Origin: Chryseolinea soli
GTDB lineage: Bacteria > Bacteroidota > Bacteroidia > Cytophagales > Cyclobacteriaceae
Reading direction: 5' to 3'
Assembly (NCBI RefSeq): GCF_003589925.1
Contig: NZ_CP032382.1
Span: 7,192,001-7,256,000 of the forward strand
DNA: 64,000 bases
Of the stretch, positions 16,240-26,400 are shown piece by piece. How positions within the stretch are numbered: the first letter of the stretch is position 1; each line of letters begins with the position of its first letter. Made by a program: the position numbers and the translations under genes. The notes under the pieces were generated by a model, which worked only from the letters and a program-made list of their open reading frames with translations, was not told where the DNA came from and searched no databases.

Positions 16240-18573
16240 CTATTTTATTTCGGACAGCGCGTTGAGATCGACGATGTGCACTTCTACGCGGCGGCCTTCT
16301 TCTTTGGAGGCGCTTTGATCTTTTGTGGCACCATAGCCTTTCGCTACGATCCTGCGACGCACCACGCCTTTATGGTTGATATAGTCAAGCACAGAGATGG
16401 CCCGCTTGTTGGAGAGGTCACGGTTCATTTCTTCCGTACCTTCCGCGGAAGCGAAACCAAGGATCTCGATCCCCAGGTCGGGATTTTTATTCAACTCCGC
16501 CAGGATACCATCCAATTGTGCATTGTACTGAGCCTTCAGGTCGCTCTTGCCGGCGTCGAAATATATTTTGGCGCTCTTGGCCAGCACCGCCTTGTCGATG
16601 ACCGAAGCTTTTTTAGCCGTCTGCCCTTTTTGCTTCATGATCTCCTCGTTCACCATGAAGGTGGGCAACGAGAAGATGGTCTTGCCGTCTACCTGCTTTT
16701 GCTCGAACTTGCTTTCGTCGCTTTCGTCATAGTAGTAGGTGCGTGTAGCCATCTCAATGCGTGAGTTCTCTTTTTCGTTGAAGTTCACTTCTTCGATCGG
16801 GTCCTTCATCTGGATCAGGTCGCTCAGATAGTTGATACCATCCTTGTCCTGCGCGGCCATGAGGTCGAGCATCATGTCGTATACGTCAACATTGCCACCC
16901 TGCACCAGTTTGGCTTCATGCGTTTTGCGGAGATCGGCTTTCACATCGCTGTCGGTATCATAGAAAGCGTTCTTCACCTGCACTTCCTGACCCACGACCA
17001 CGTCGAACTGTTTGATGGTCTTGAGGCTCACCATTTGATACAGCTCGTAGAAATAGGTCTGGTTCGGGATGTTGATGTTCAGCGTATAGGGCAGGAAGCC
17101 CTCGGACTCGATCACCATGTCGTAGTTCTTCGATGGCGGCAGGATCACGAGATAGTTACCGGTCTCCGGATCGGGATCATATACGAAGTCGAGCTTTTTA
17201 TCCGTTTCATTGTCGATGAGATAGATCTTCGTCGGCATGGGCTTGCCCGTTTCGGCGTTCAGGATCTTTCCTTTGATCATGGTCAACGGAATATTGGCCG
17301 ACTCTGCCGGCAGGTCGATGTAGTAGATGTCCTGTCCCCCCATGCCGCCTTTGCGGTCCGAGGAGAAGTAAGCACGGGTTCCGTCGGCGATGAGCGTGAA
17401 ATAGTTGTCGTTCACCGTGGTGTTCACGGGGTAGCCCATATTTTCCGGCGACGTCCATTTGGTGCCCACCATGCGGGTCACAAAAATATCGCGGCCACCC
17501 ATGGAGTTGTGACCGTCGGACGTAAAGAATAAGGTCTTTTGATCGGGGTGGATGAACGGGGCGTCTTCGTTGGCCTTGCTGTTTACTTCGGGGCCCAAAT
17601 TAACCGGGTTGGTCCATGAACCATTGGCCTGCAACGTGGTTTTATAAATATCCAACCCACCCTGACCGCCCAGCCGATCGCTGGCGAAGTAGATCGTTTT
17701 GCCGTCGGGGGTGATGCTGGCGGTGGACTCGAGGTATTTTGGGGTGTTCAACGTCGGCGTGAGGAGGCTGGGTTTTGACCATGCATCGCCACCGGCCTTC
17801 GAGATCTGGAACAGTCCGCCGGGATCGGAAGCGCCACCCATGAAAATGAGCATCTTCTGGCCATCGGCCGAAATGCCGGCAGTGCCTACGTTGTAGTCGT
17901 GGGCGATGGGTACCACTTTGGGTTCTGACCAGGCTCCGTTGATGTTGTAGGTGATGTATATTTCTTCGATAAACTTATCGCCCGTGCGGGTCTTGCCGGT
18001 ATTGGGGCGGAGGGCTGTGTAGGCCATCACGCTTTCGTCGGCCGAAACCACCGGGTTGTATTCCGTGTACTTTGTGTTGATGATGGAGTTGAAGTGGGTG
18101 ACCTTAAAATTCCGGGGCACCGACATCAGGGCGATGGCGTTGTGGCAGGTTTGAATGGCTTCATCGGCTTGCGCCATGATCTTTTTATCGGCCTTGCTGC
18201 TCAATTCGCGGAACTTGGTAAAGCTCTGTACGGCATTTTGCAGGTTCTCGTCTTTTAAATACATCGTGCCCAAATCGTAGTACAACGAGGTCGGCATGTC
18301 CTTGCCATTTTTCAAGGCATACTCGAAATAGGGAATGGATTTGATCTGTTCGTCGGTTTCCGGTGATTTCTGGTAGCACACGCCCGTTTTGTAATAGACC
18401 AGGGGGCTTTTTTCGCCGGCCTGTATGGCCGCCAGGAATTTGGGAAGGGCTACATCATAGCTCCGGACACTAAAATAATGTTCGGCATCCGCCAGCGATT
18501 TGCTGTCCTGGGCCTGGAGGGCGACGGCTGAAAAGAACAATAACCAGTAAAGCAGATTGACCTTTCTTGTCAT
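16240..18573 (-). CDS. OmpA-family protein with TPR, PD40 propeller and CRD domains (PorE-like)
   Basis: 777 residues from ATG 18573. Order: signal peptide (LLYWLLFFSAVALQAQ); TPR helices (about 25-140); a beta-propeller with PD40/WD40-like blades (ISADGQKMLIF, ITPDGKTIYFASDRLGG, FFTSDGHNSMGGRDIF, AYFSSDRKGGMGGQDIY; about 150-420); a carboxypeptidase-regulatory-like fold (IKGKILNAETGKPM); and a C-terminal OmpA domain (IYFDAGKSDLK, GFASAEG, LSNKRA, EGRRVEVHI). This is the order known for the T9SS component PorE. Related paralogues of unknown role are common in Bacteroidota, so PorE identity is a proposal. The OmpA loop has GFASAEG in place of the GHTD type, so diaminopimelate binding may be altered. 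It is followed by the queA-side inverted repeat. Confidence 0.8.
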   Translation of the reverse strand: MTRKVNLLYWLLFFSAVALQAQDSKSLADAEHYFSVRSYDVALPKFLAAIQAGEKSPLVYYKTGVCYQKSPETDEQIKSIPYFEYALKNGKDMPTSLYYDLGTMYLKDENLQNAVQSFTKFRELSSKADKKIMAQADEAIQTCHNAIALMSVPRNFKVTHFNSIINTKYTEYNPVVSADESVMAYTALRPNTGKTRTGDKFIEEIYITYNINGAWSEPKVVPIAHDYNVGTAGISADGQKMLIFMGGASDPGGLFQISKAGGDAWSKPSLLTPTLNTPKYLESTASITPDGKTIYFASDRLGGQGGLDIYKTTLQANGSWTNPVNLGPEVNSKANEDAPFIHPDQKTLFFTSDGHNSMGGRDIFVTRMVGTKWTSPENMGYPVNTTVNDNYFTLIADGTRAYFSSDRKGGMGGQDIYYIDLPAESANIPLTMIKGKILNAETGKPMPTKIYLIDNETDKKLDFVYDPDPETGNYLVILPPSKNYDMVIESEGFLPYTLNINIPNQTYFYELYQMVSLKTIKQFDVVVGQEVQVKNAFYDTDSDVKADLRKTHEAKLVQGGNVDVYDMMLDLMAAQDKDGINYLSDLIQMKDPIEEVNFNEKENSRIEMATRTYYYDESDESKFEQKQVDGKTIFSLPTFMVNEEIMKQKGQTAKKASVIDKAVLAKSAKIYFDAGKSDLKAQYNAQLDGILAELNKNPDLGIEILGFASAEGTEEMNRDLSNKRAISVLDYINHKGVVRRRIVAKGYGATKDQSASKEEGRRVEVHIVDLNALSEIK

Positions 18574-18813
18574 ACAGATTAAGTTTTAACCTCAATACTA
18601 CAAAGAATAAAGACTAGCGAACAGGGATTTTTAGTCAGAACCTTACAAGCGGTGACGTTATCCTGAATTTTGCCCTAGCATTTTGTACCCGCGTTTAGCA
18701 ATCGGACCCCGCTTCGCAAACCCCTGCCATATACGCTGAGGCAGCCAAAAAAATGGTAGTTTATAGGATTTTTGTTGGAATATAAGCAATTTTAGGGGTA
18801 ATGGGGGAAATCT

Positions 18814-21800
18814 ATGAAGGCACAAATAATCCGTTTTCTTGATACCGAGCCGGGCGAGACCGGTCGCGTGGGCCTGTTGTTCATCATGAGCTTTTTTATG
18901 GGGGTGTTCGTGGCCACTATTACGGTAGCTTCGCAATCACTTTTCCTGGAACATTTCGACGAGCAAACCCAGTTGCCCATCGCCCTGTTGGTGTCGGGTG
19001 CGTTCGGATTGTTTGCTACCATTATTTATAACTTCCTCCAAAACCGGATTCCCTTTCAATTGCTGGCCGTACTCAGCTTGGCGGTGATCACGGTGCTGAC
19101 GGCTTTTATTGAATTTGGCGAAGGCTTTTTCGCGGACCCACGCACTATCTACTTCCTGGGGTTTGCACAGATCATTCCGTTCTCTTTTATTATATACCTC
19201 GTTTTCTGGGGCGCCTTTGGCCGCTTGTTCAACCTCCGCCAGTCCAAGCGCCTCGTAGGAACGGTGGATATGGGCGCCATGATCGCTTCATTCATCGCCT
19301 TCTTTTCCATCCCTCAATTCCTCGGTCTGGGAGTGAAAACGGAAACGTTGTATTCCGTATCGCTGGCGAGCATTATCTGCTTTATGGGGTTGTTTATTTT
19401 CTTGTCGCTGAAATACAAGACACGTACATTCGCCCAGGAAAAAAAGATGTACAAAAAGCTGGTACTCAAGGATTTCCTTCAGAACCGGTACATTCTCTAC
19501 ATGTCGCTTTTCGTGGTGGTTTCCATGATGGCCGTGAACTTTGTGGACTACTCATTCTTCAACGCCACCACCATTTTTCTGAGCCGCGAAGACTTGCCGC
19601 GGTTCATCTCCTACTTTGAAATGACCATTGTTATTTTCGGGTTTCTTTTCCAGACGTTGGCCACGGATCGCATTATTAAAGAGTATGGCCTGCGCATACC
19701 GCTGCTGATCAACCCGTTCCTCATCTGTCTTTTCACGGTGGTGGCCCTGATTTTGGGAACGATCTTCGGGTACTCGTTAGGTTTCTTCATGGTGATTGCC
19801 ATCAGTAAGCTCTTTGTCCGGTCGCTCCGCGAATCACTGGACAACCCCACGTTCAAGCTCTACCTGTTGCCAATCGAAAGCAGCATTCGCATCGACGTGC
19901 AAACCAAGATCGAGGGGTTGGTCACCGCCTTTGCCAGCCTTCTTGCCGGTGCGCTCATTATCCTGATCACCAAAGCAGAATTCTTTACGCTGATCTATAT
20001 TACGTTGTTCACCATACCGCTGCTGCTCATCTGGTATTTTGTTTCCAACCGAATGAACAACAGCTATCGCCATACCCTGCAAGACACGTTGGTGCGCAAC
20101 AAATCTTCGCTATCGGCCCGCGTTGAGCGGGAGTATACGCTGAACACGGTATTGGAAAAAGAGGTGAACAGCTCGGTCGAGCAAAAAGTCGTCTACGGGT
20201 TGAAGCTCATGGAAAAACTGGAGCCCGCCCTGTTCGAAAACACGTTGATGCGATTGATTGAAAGCTCCTCGCGGAAGGTCCGGGCATTTGCCGAAGAAAA
20301 GATCCAGGCCCTCGGGCTGCGCAACGATGCCGGCAAAACAGAACTGCGTTCGCTAGCCGAAAAAGCCTATGGCGAGTTGGAAGACAGCGACCTGCTGTCT
20401 ATCTCGCCCGAGAAATTATTAAAACTCAGTAAGTCGGTCAGACAATCGGATCGTGTCCTCGCGGCCAAGCTGTTGCGCAAGTTGGTGGGACCGCGCACCA
20501 TTTTCGTATTGCTGGAATTGCTTCGCGACGTCGATCCAAAAGTTCGTTTCGAAGCGCTATATACTGCCCGCAAGGTGAAGCTGAGCGAAACCTGGCCGGT
20601 GTTGATCGAATTGTTAAACTCCCCTGCCTACAGTCATCACGCCGCAGCCGCGCTGAAGGAAGCGGGTGAAGCCGCCTTGCCCACCCTGGAAGCTGCCTTC
20701 CATAAGTCGGGACAAAGCGACCTGGTGATGTTGCGCATCGTGCAGATCATGGGCAGCATTGGCGGCAAGTACGCCTTGCAATTGCTGTGGAAGAAAGCCG
20801 ACTATCCCGATAAGCGCATCGTGCGTCAGATCCTCAATTCGCTGCGTTTTATAAACTATCAGGCCGAGGGACGTGAGGCGCGCGAGGTGATCAACTTGCT
20901 GGAAAGCGAGATGAGCAAAACCATCTGGAACCTGGCCGCGTTGCACGAGCTCCCCGAGGAAAAAGAATTTTTCTTTTTACGTGAAGCGCTCGAAGAAGAG
21001 ACCCGCGACAATTACGACCAGATCTACATCCTGCTTTCGATCCTGCATGAACCGCGTTCTGTGCAATTGGTGCGGGAGAATATCGAGTCGGGCGATCCCG
21101 ACAACATCGCGTTTGCCATGGAGTTGCTGGACTTATTCATCGACCCCGAGGTGAAACCTAAACTGATCCCCTTGCTGGATGACATGGCCGTCCCGGAAAA
21201 GTTGAAACAATTGCAGATCTTCTTTCCCCGCGAAAGCTATAATCCCATTCAGGTGATCAACTACATCCTGAACCGCGACTTCAACCTGAACAATCGGTGG
21301 ACGAAGGCGTGCGCCATTTACGCGTCGGCCTATATCTCCGATTTCCGGATCAGCCGCGGTCTGGTGGCGCAAATGTTCAACGCCGACAAGCTCCTGCAGG
21401 AAACGGCGGCATGGGTGATCTATAATAAGAACAAAAAAGAGTTTGAGGTCATCTCCGAACGCCTCCCCCTCAAGGACAAAAAATTCCTCGACTCGTCGAT
21501 CGAAAACAATCAGCTGCTGGATGGTTTGAACGATGGTTTCTTTTTGTGGGTGGAGAAAGTCATGTTCCTGAAACAATTGCCTGCCTTCAAAAATATTCAC
21601 GGCGCCATGCTCTGTGACCTGGCCGACAAGATCACACCTTTGGATCTCGCCTTCGCCACCCGCGTGAAATTTACACCCGACGATTTCAACACCCCCATCT
21701 TTGTGCTTGCGCACGGTGAGGCACAGCTGAAAACGAACGGGATACTCGCCGCCACCTTGAAACGTGGCAGCCTGTTCGGCGACCTGTTCCAGGATGGCAT

Positions 21801-21966
21801 AGCGCCCAAGATCACATCACTGGAGGCCACCGAGCGCTGTGTTGTGTTCAAGATCAACCTCATGGATTTTTACTATGTAATGGCCAACCATCACGAACTG
21901 GTGCAAAGCCTCATCAAAAATATTACGGAAGAAACCGAACCCTATTTGCAACAACCTTTAACCTGA
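18814..21966 (+). CDS. NTT/MFS-type membrane protein fused to HEAT repeats and a degenerate cNMP-binding-like domain
   Basis: 1050 residues from ATG 18814. Residues 15-430 form about 12 membrane helices related to ATP/ADP (NTT) carriers and MFS proteins: the segment RSLRESLDNPTFKLYLLPIE (about 336-355) matches the NTT signature region. Residues 470-890 are alpha-solenoid HEAT-like repeats (VRAFAEEKIQALG; DPKVRFEALYTARKV; ALKEAGEAALPTLEAAF). Residues 910-1045 resemble a cyclic-nucleotide-binding fold (VMFLKQLPAFKNIHGAMLCD; GSLFGDLF), but the phosphate-binding Arg-Ala-Ala-type segment is replaced (APKITSLEA), so nucleotide binding is doubtful. It opens a six-gene operon: the next gene starts 4 bases after its stop. 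Role inferred: inner-membrane sensor or transporter coupled to the downstream STAND protein. Confidence 0.8.
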   Translation: MKAQIIRFLDTEPGETGRVGLLFIMSFFMGVFVATITVASQSLFLEHFDEQTQLPIALLVSGAFGLFATIIYNFLQNRIPFQLLAVLSLAVITVLTAFIEFGEGFFADPRTIYFLGFAQIIPFSFIIYLVFWGAFGRLFNLRQSKRLVGTVDMGAMIASFIAFFSIPQFLGLGVKTETLYSVSLASIICFMGLFIFLSLKYKTRTFAQEKKMYKKLVLKDFLQNRYILYMSLFVVVSMMAVNFVDYSFFNATTIFLSREDLPRFISYFEMTIVIFGFLFQTLATDRIIKEYGLRIPLLINPFLICLFTVVALILGTIFGYSLGFFMVIAISKLFVRSLRESLDNPTFKLYLLPIESSIRIDVQTKIEGLVTAFASLLAGALIILITKAEFFTLIYITLFTIPLLLIWYFVSNRMNNSYRHTLQDTLVRNKSSLSARVEREYTLNTVLEKEVNSSVEQKVVYGLKLMEKLEPALFENTLMRLIESSSRKVRAFAEEKIQALGLRNDAGKTELRSLAEKAYGELEDSDLLSISPEKLLKLSKSVRQSDRVLAAKLLRKLVGPRTIFVLLELLRDVDPKVRFEALYTARKVKLSETWPVLIELLNSPAYSHHAAAALKEAGEAALPTLEAAFHKSGQSDLVMLRIVQIMGSIGGKYALQLLWKKADYPDKRIVRQILNSLRFINYQAEGREAREVINLLESEMSKTIWNLAALHELPEEKEFFFLREALEEETRDNYDQIYILLSILHEPRSVQLVRENIESGDPDNIAFAMELLDLFIDPEVKPKLIPLLDDMAVPEKLKQLQIFFPRESYNPIQVINYILNRDFNLNNRWTKACAIYASAYISDFRISRGLVAQMFNADKLLQETAAWVIYNKNKKEFEVISERLPLKDKKFLDSSIENNQLLDGLNDGFFLWVEKVMFLKQLPAFKNIHGAMLCDLADKITPLDLAFATRVKFTPDDFNTPIFVLAHGEAQLKTNGILAATLKRGSLFGDLFQDGIAPKITSLEATERCVVFKINLMDFYYVMANHHELVQSLIKNITEETEPYLQQPLT

Positions 21967-21970
21967 AACC

Positions 21971-23410
21971 ATGGCCTTTGAAATTGATGTTTTGATTATT
22001 TTTTCCGACCGCGACAACGAGGCGACTGGAAACGAACCGGGATGGGTCACTCAATTCAAAAAATTCCTGGAATCCATGCTCACGCAGATCTTGGGAGAGA
22101 AACCCAACGTGTTGCTGAAATCCGAGCACGACACCATGACCTCGCCGCGTCTCGACAACGCGGCCGTGTTGGTGTCTATCCTATCCAAAGATTTTATTCA
22201 ATCCAGCCCCGGCCTGGATCACCTGGAGAAATTCACACAAGTCGCGAGCACCAAGGGGCAAAACAGAGTGTTCAAAGTTTTCAAAACGCCTGTGCCCGTA
22301 CAGGAGCAGCCGGCGCGCGTACGCGAACTGCTGGGCTATGAAATGTATCAACTCGACCCTGATTCGGGCGAGATCCGCGAATACACCGACTACTTCAGTA
22401 CGGAGGCTGAGCGCCAGTATTGGATGGAGATGGTGGATCTGAGCTATGATATTTTCGACACGTTGTCGGCGTTCAAAGACAAGTCGTTGGCGAAGGAAGT
22501 GAAGAATGTTTTCAAGCGCAAAACCATCTACCTGGCCGAGACGGGCCACGACCTGTCGGTGCAGCGCAATATTATTACCCGTGAATTGCAACGCCACGGC
22601 TACACCGTGCTGCCCAACCAAACCCTGCCCGGCAATGTGGCCGACCTGGAGCGCGTGGCTCGCCGCGACCTGGCCGAGTGCAGCATGTCCATCCACCTCA
22701 TCGGCGCCGTGTATGGCGACATCCCCGAAGGTACCGACCGTTCCGTGGTAGACATCCAGAACCGCATCGCCGCCGAGCGCAGCAACCGCGGACGGGAGAA
22801 CAAAGAAGAATTTTCACGCCTCATCTGGATATCGCCCAACCTGAACCACATCACTGAGCGCCAAAAGGGATTCATCGAAAACCTGAAACGCGATGTGGAA
22901 GCACAAGAGGGCGCCGAAATTTTACAGACGCCGCTGGAAGATTTCAAGAACATCATGCGCGAAGAACTGGCCGACGCCGGGGAAAAGAAAGCGCTGGACG
23001 AGACCGGTGGCCGCGCCGTCTACCTCATGCACGACAAAGTAGATCATCTCGATATAAAACCGTTTGTAGAGCTCATCGAGCGTTCAGGATTCAGCGTGCT
23101 CATGCCTTCGTTTGAAGGTGAGCTGTTGGAGCTTCGGCAGAAGCACATCGAAAACCTGCGCAACCTGGACGCCGCCATCATCTACAAAGGCAAGGTGAAC
23201 GATCAATGGGTGCGCATGAAAGCGCTGGACCTGTTGAAGGCGCCGGGCTTTGGCCGCAAAAAGCCCATTATGGGCAAGGCCATCTTCACCGCCAAAGGCT
23301 CGCACGTGAACGCCGAGTCGTTCAAGAGCCAGAACCTCCGGGTCATCGATGGCGACAATCAACAATCCCTGGAATCGTTAAAATCATTTTTGCAAGAATT
23401 TAAAGCATAG
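21971..23410 (+). CDS. TIR-like / DUF4062-like multi-domain protein
   Basis: 479 residues from ATG 21971, cytoplasmic, with no signal or membrane helix. It appears to hold three Rossmann-like units. Unit one (1-160) is TIR-like: FEIDVLIIFSDRD at strand A, and LVSILSKDFIQSSPGLDHLEKF, comparable to the TIR segment around the catalytic Glu. Unit two (175-330) resembles DUF4062: KTIYLAETGHDLSVQRNIITR, then a long helix and SMSIHLIGAVYG. Unit three (340-479) is again TIR/Rossmann-like: RAVYLMHDKVDH, FSVLMPSFEGE, LDAAIIYKGKV. Whether unit one is an active NADase cannot be told by eye. It lies 4 bases after the upstream gene and 2 bases before the STAND gene, so it is tightly co-translated. Alternative: a purely scaffolding adaptor. 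Confidence 0.7.
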   Translation: MAFEIDVLIIFSDRDNEATGNEPGWVTQFKKFLESMLTQILGEKPNVLLKSEHDTMTSPRLDNAAVLVSILSKDFIQSSPGLDHLEKFTQVASTKGQNRVFKVFKTPVPVQEQPARVRELLGYEMYQLDPDSGEIREYTDYFSTEAERQYWMEMVDLSYDIFDTLSAFKDKSLAKEVKNVFKRKTIYLAETGHDLSVQRNIITRELQRHGYTVLPNQTLPGNVADLERVARRDLAECSMSIHLIGAVYGDIPEGTDRSVVDIQNRIAAERSNRGRENKEEFSRLIWISPNLNHITERQKGFIENLKRDVEAQEGAEILQTPLEDFKNIMREELADAGEKKALDETGGRAVYLMHDKVDHLDIKPFVELIERSGFSVLMPSFEGELLELRQKHIENLRNLDAAIIYKGKVNDQWVRMKALDLLKAPGFGRKKPIMGKAIFTAKGSHVNAESFKSQNLRVIDGDNQQSLESLKSFLQEFKA

Positions 23411-23412
23411 TC

Positions 23413-26400
23413 ATGCAAGTCATTGACGAAAAATTAGAAACCGCCAACCCGTTCCCCGGGTTGCGACCCTTCAAGATCGACGAAAGTCACCTCTTCTTTG
23501 GTCGTGAAGGACAAAGCGACGAAGTGCTGCTCAAGCTTTCGAAGAACCGGTTCGTAGGCGTTATCGGTCCGTCAGGAAGTGGTAAGTCGTCGTTCATTTA
23601 TTGCGGCGTGATGCCCATTTTGTATGGCGGGTTCCTCACCGACGCCAGCCCCAACTGGGAAGTGGTGGTGACACGCCCCGGCGCAGGTCCCATCGACAAC
23701 CTGGCTGAAGCGCTGCTGAAAAACAACCCCGAGTACCTCGCGTCCGACACCGAAGAGAAAAAGATCAAGCGCACCATCTTCTCTACCTTGCTGCGCAGCA
23801 GCTCGCTGGGATTGGTTGAAGCCATCGAGCAGACCCGCAAGGATGTGGACGTGAACTACCTGGTGCTGGTCGATCAGTTCGAAGAACTTTTCCGGTTCAA
23901 GGAAGGTCACGATGTAAACTCGGTGAACGAAACGCTCGCCTTTGTGAACCTGCTGATGGAGGCCGTGAACTATCCCGATGCCCCCATCTATGTAGCGATC
24001 ACCATGCGGTCGGATTTTATCGGCGACTGTGCGCAGTTCCCTGATCTCACCCGCAAGATCAACGACAGTCACTACCTGATCCCGCAGCTCACGCGCGAAC
24101 AAAAACGGAATGCCATCGAGGGGCCGGTTGCAGTAGGTGGCGCCAGCATTGCGCCCCGCCTGGTGCAGCAGTTGCTAAACGACCTGGGCGATAACCCCGA
24201 CCAACTCCCCATTTTGCAACACGCCTTGATGCGTACCTGGAGCTACTGGTCGTTGTATCGCGACTTCGAAGAAGAGCACGTTGACCTGAAACACTACGAA
24301 GCCATCGGCACCATGACGGAGGCTTTGTCGCAACACGCCAACGAAGCCTACGACGAACTTTCGGAAGAGCAAAAACATATTTGTGAAGTACTGTTCAAGG
24401 CCATCACGGAGAAACGCGGTGAGAACTTTGGCATCCGCCGCCCGACACGCCTCACGGAAATTGCCGCCATCGCCAGCGTGGAGGAAGATGCCGTGATCGA
24501 GGTGATTGATAAATTCCGGGAACAGGGAAGATCTTTGCTCACACCTGCGCACGGCGCATACATCACGTCCAAATCCATGGTCGACATTTCGCACGAAAGT
24601 CTCATGCGGATTTGGGTGCGTCTGAAGAATTGGGTGGATGACGAAGCGGAGGCCGTGCAAATGTATACGCGCCTTGCCGATGCCGCCACCATGTACCAGG
24701 TGGGTAAAGCCGGCTTGTGGCGACCACCGGATTTGCAGCTCGCTTTAAATTGGCAAGCCAAGCATAAGCCCACGCTTGTTTGGGGGCAACGTTATAACCC
24801 TGCCTTTGAGCGCACCCTCATCTTCCTGGAATATTCCCGGAAAGAATGGGAAACCGAGCAGCGCATCAAGGAAATGGAGCAGAAGGCCAAGCTGAAGCGG
24901 GCCAGAGTGTTTGGTATCATCATGGGTGTAGCTACGGTAGTATGCTTGTCATTTCTGGTGTATGCGCTTTTCCAAAAAGCGCAAGCAGACAATGCCCGAA
25001 AACTGGCCGTTGCCAATGCTCATCGCGCCGATAGCCTTCGCGTTGTTTCCGATAACGACAGACTTTTGGCTATCAAGGCTAAGGAAGAAGCCGAAGAGGC
25101 TCAAAAAGCTGAAGCTGCGCAAAAGTTGTTGGCACAAGAAGCTGAAAAACGCGCGGTTCAAAACGCCGAGCTGGCAAAGAGAAACGCCATCCAGGCGCAA
25201 AAGAATGCCGAGGAGGCAAAACTCAACGCCGAGCGCGCCCTGAAGAACGAGGCCATTGCCAAGGAGCAGGAACAGATCGCCAAGCAACAAGAACAGATCG
25301 CTAAAGACAACGCGGCCGAAGCCTTGCGACAGCGTTATATCGCCCAGGCGAAAGCCATGGCCGTGAAGTCGAAGGAGTTGAACGATCCGGAACAAGAAGC
25401 CCTCATCGCGCAACATGCTTACAAGTTCAACACTGATCACCGCGGATACGAGTACGACAACGACATCTACAACGGTCTGTATGCCGCGTTGAAAAAATAC
25501 GACCATCCCCTCACCCAAAGCTTGCAAGCCCACGACCGCGGCGCCGCCCGCGCGTTGGTGACCCGCCCTACCGGCAACGAGATCTATTCCGGCGGCAGCG
25601 ACGGCAAAGTTTTCCGTTGGACGGAAGTGAACAACAACTGGAAATCGGAAATGCTCGTGAACCGTCCCGACTATCAATACTACACCATCGACGTGAGTGC
25701 CGATGGAAAATTGCTCATCGCGGCAGGGTTGAATTCCAACAGTGAAACCAAGAACTATGTAGAGGTCTACAACCTCGACAACATGTCGGACGCACCCAAG
25801 AAGGTGACGGGCTTTACGTATGCCATCGAGAACCTGAATTTCACACCGGATGGCAAAGGCTTCTATGCCCGCGACAATTCCGGTAAGAGCATCAAGTACT
25901 CGGACCTGAGCACGAGCCGCGAAGTCATCGTGCCGCCGGTGAAGATCAATGCCATTGACCTGAGTCCCGATGGAAACTTCTTGGCGGGTGCAGGTGAGAA
26001 TGGCAGTCTGTACGTTTGGGACATTCGCAACAACTATACCGTAGCGGAACATAAAAATCTGGGACAACACCTCACCGCCGTTTGCTTCGCGCCCGAAGGA
26101 CGACGCATCGTGGTGGGTGACAACACCGGGGTGGTAACCCTTTTCGACAACCAGAGCAACCTTGTGCTGCGCGTGCTGTCGGGACACACGTCGGTGATCG
26201 AGCAGATCCAGTTTAACCACGCCGGCAAGTTCATGGCCACCGCCAGTAAGGACAAGACCGTGCGCCTGTGGAATGTGGACCGCCTGAAAGAACAGCCCAT
26301 CGTGTTCAGCGATCACAAAGACTGGGTTTGGGGTGCAGCCTTCACACCGGACGATGAGCAATTGCTGGCCTGCGTGCACAGCTCCATCGAAACCGTGAAA

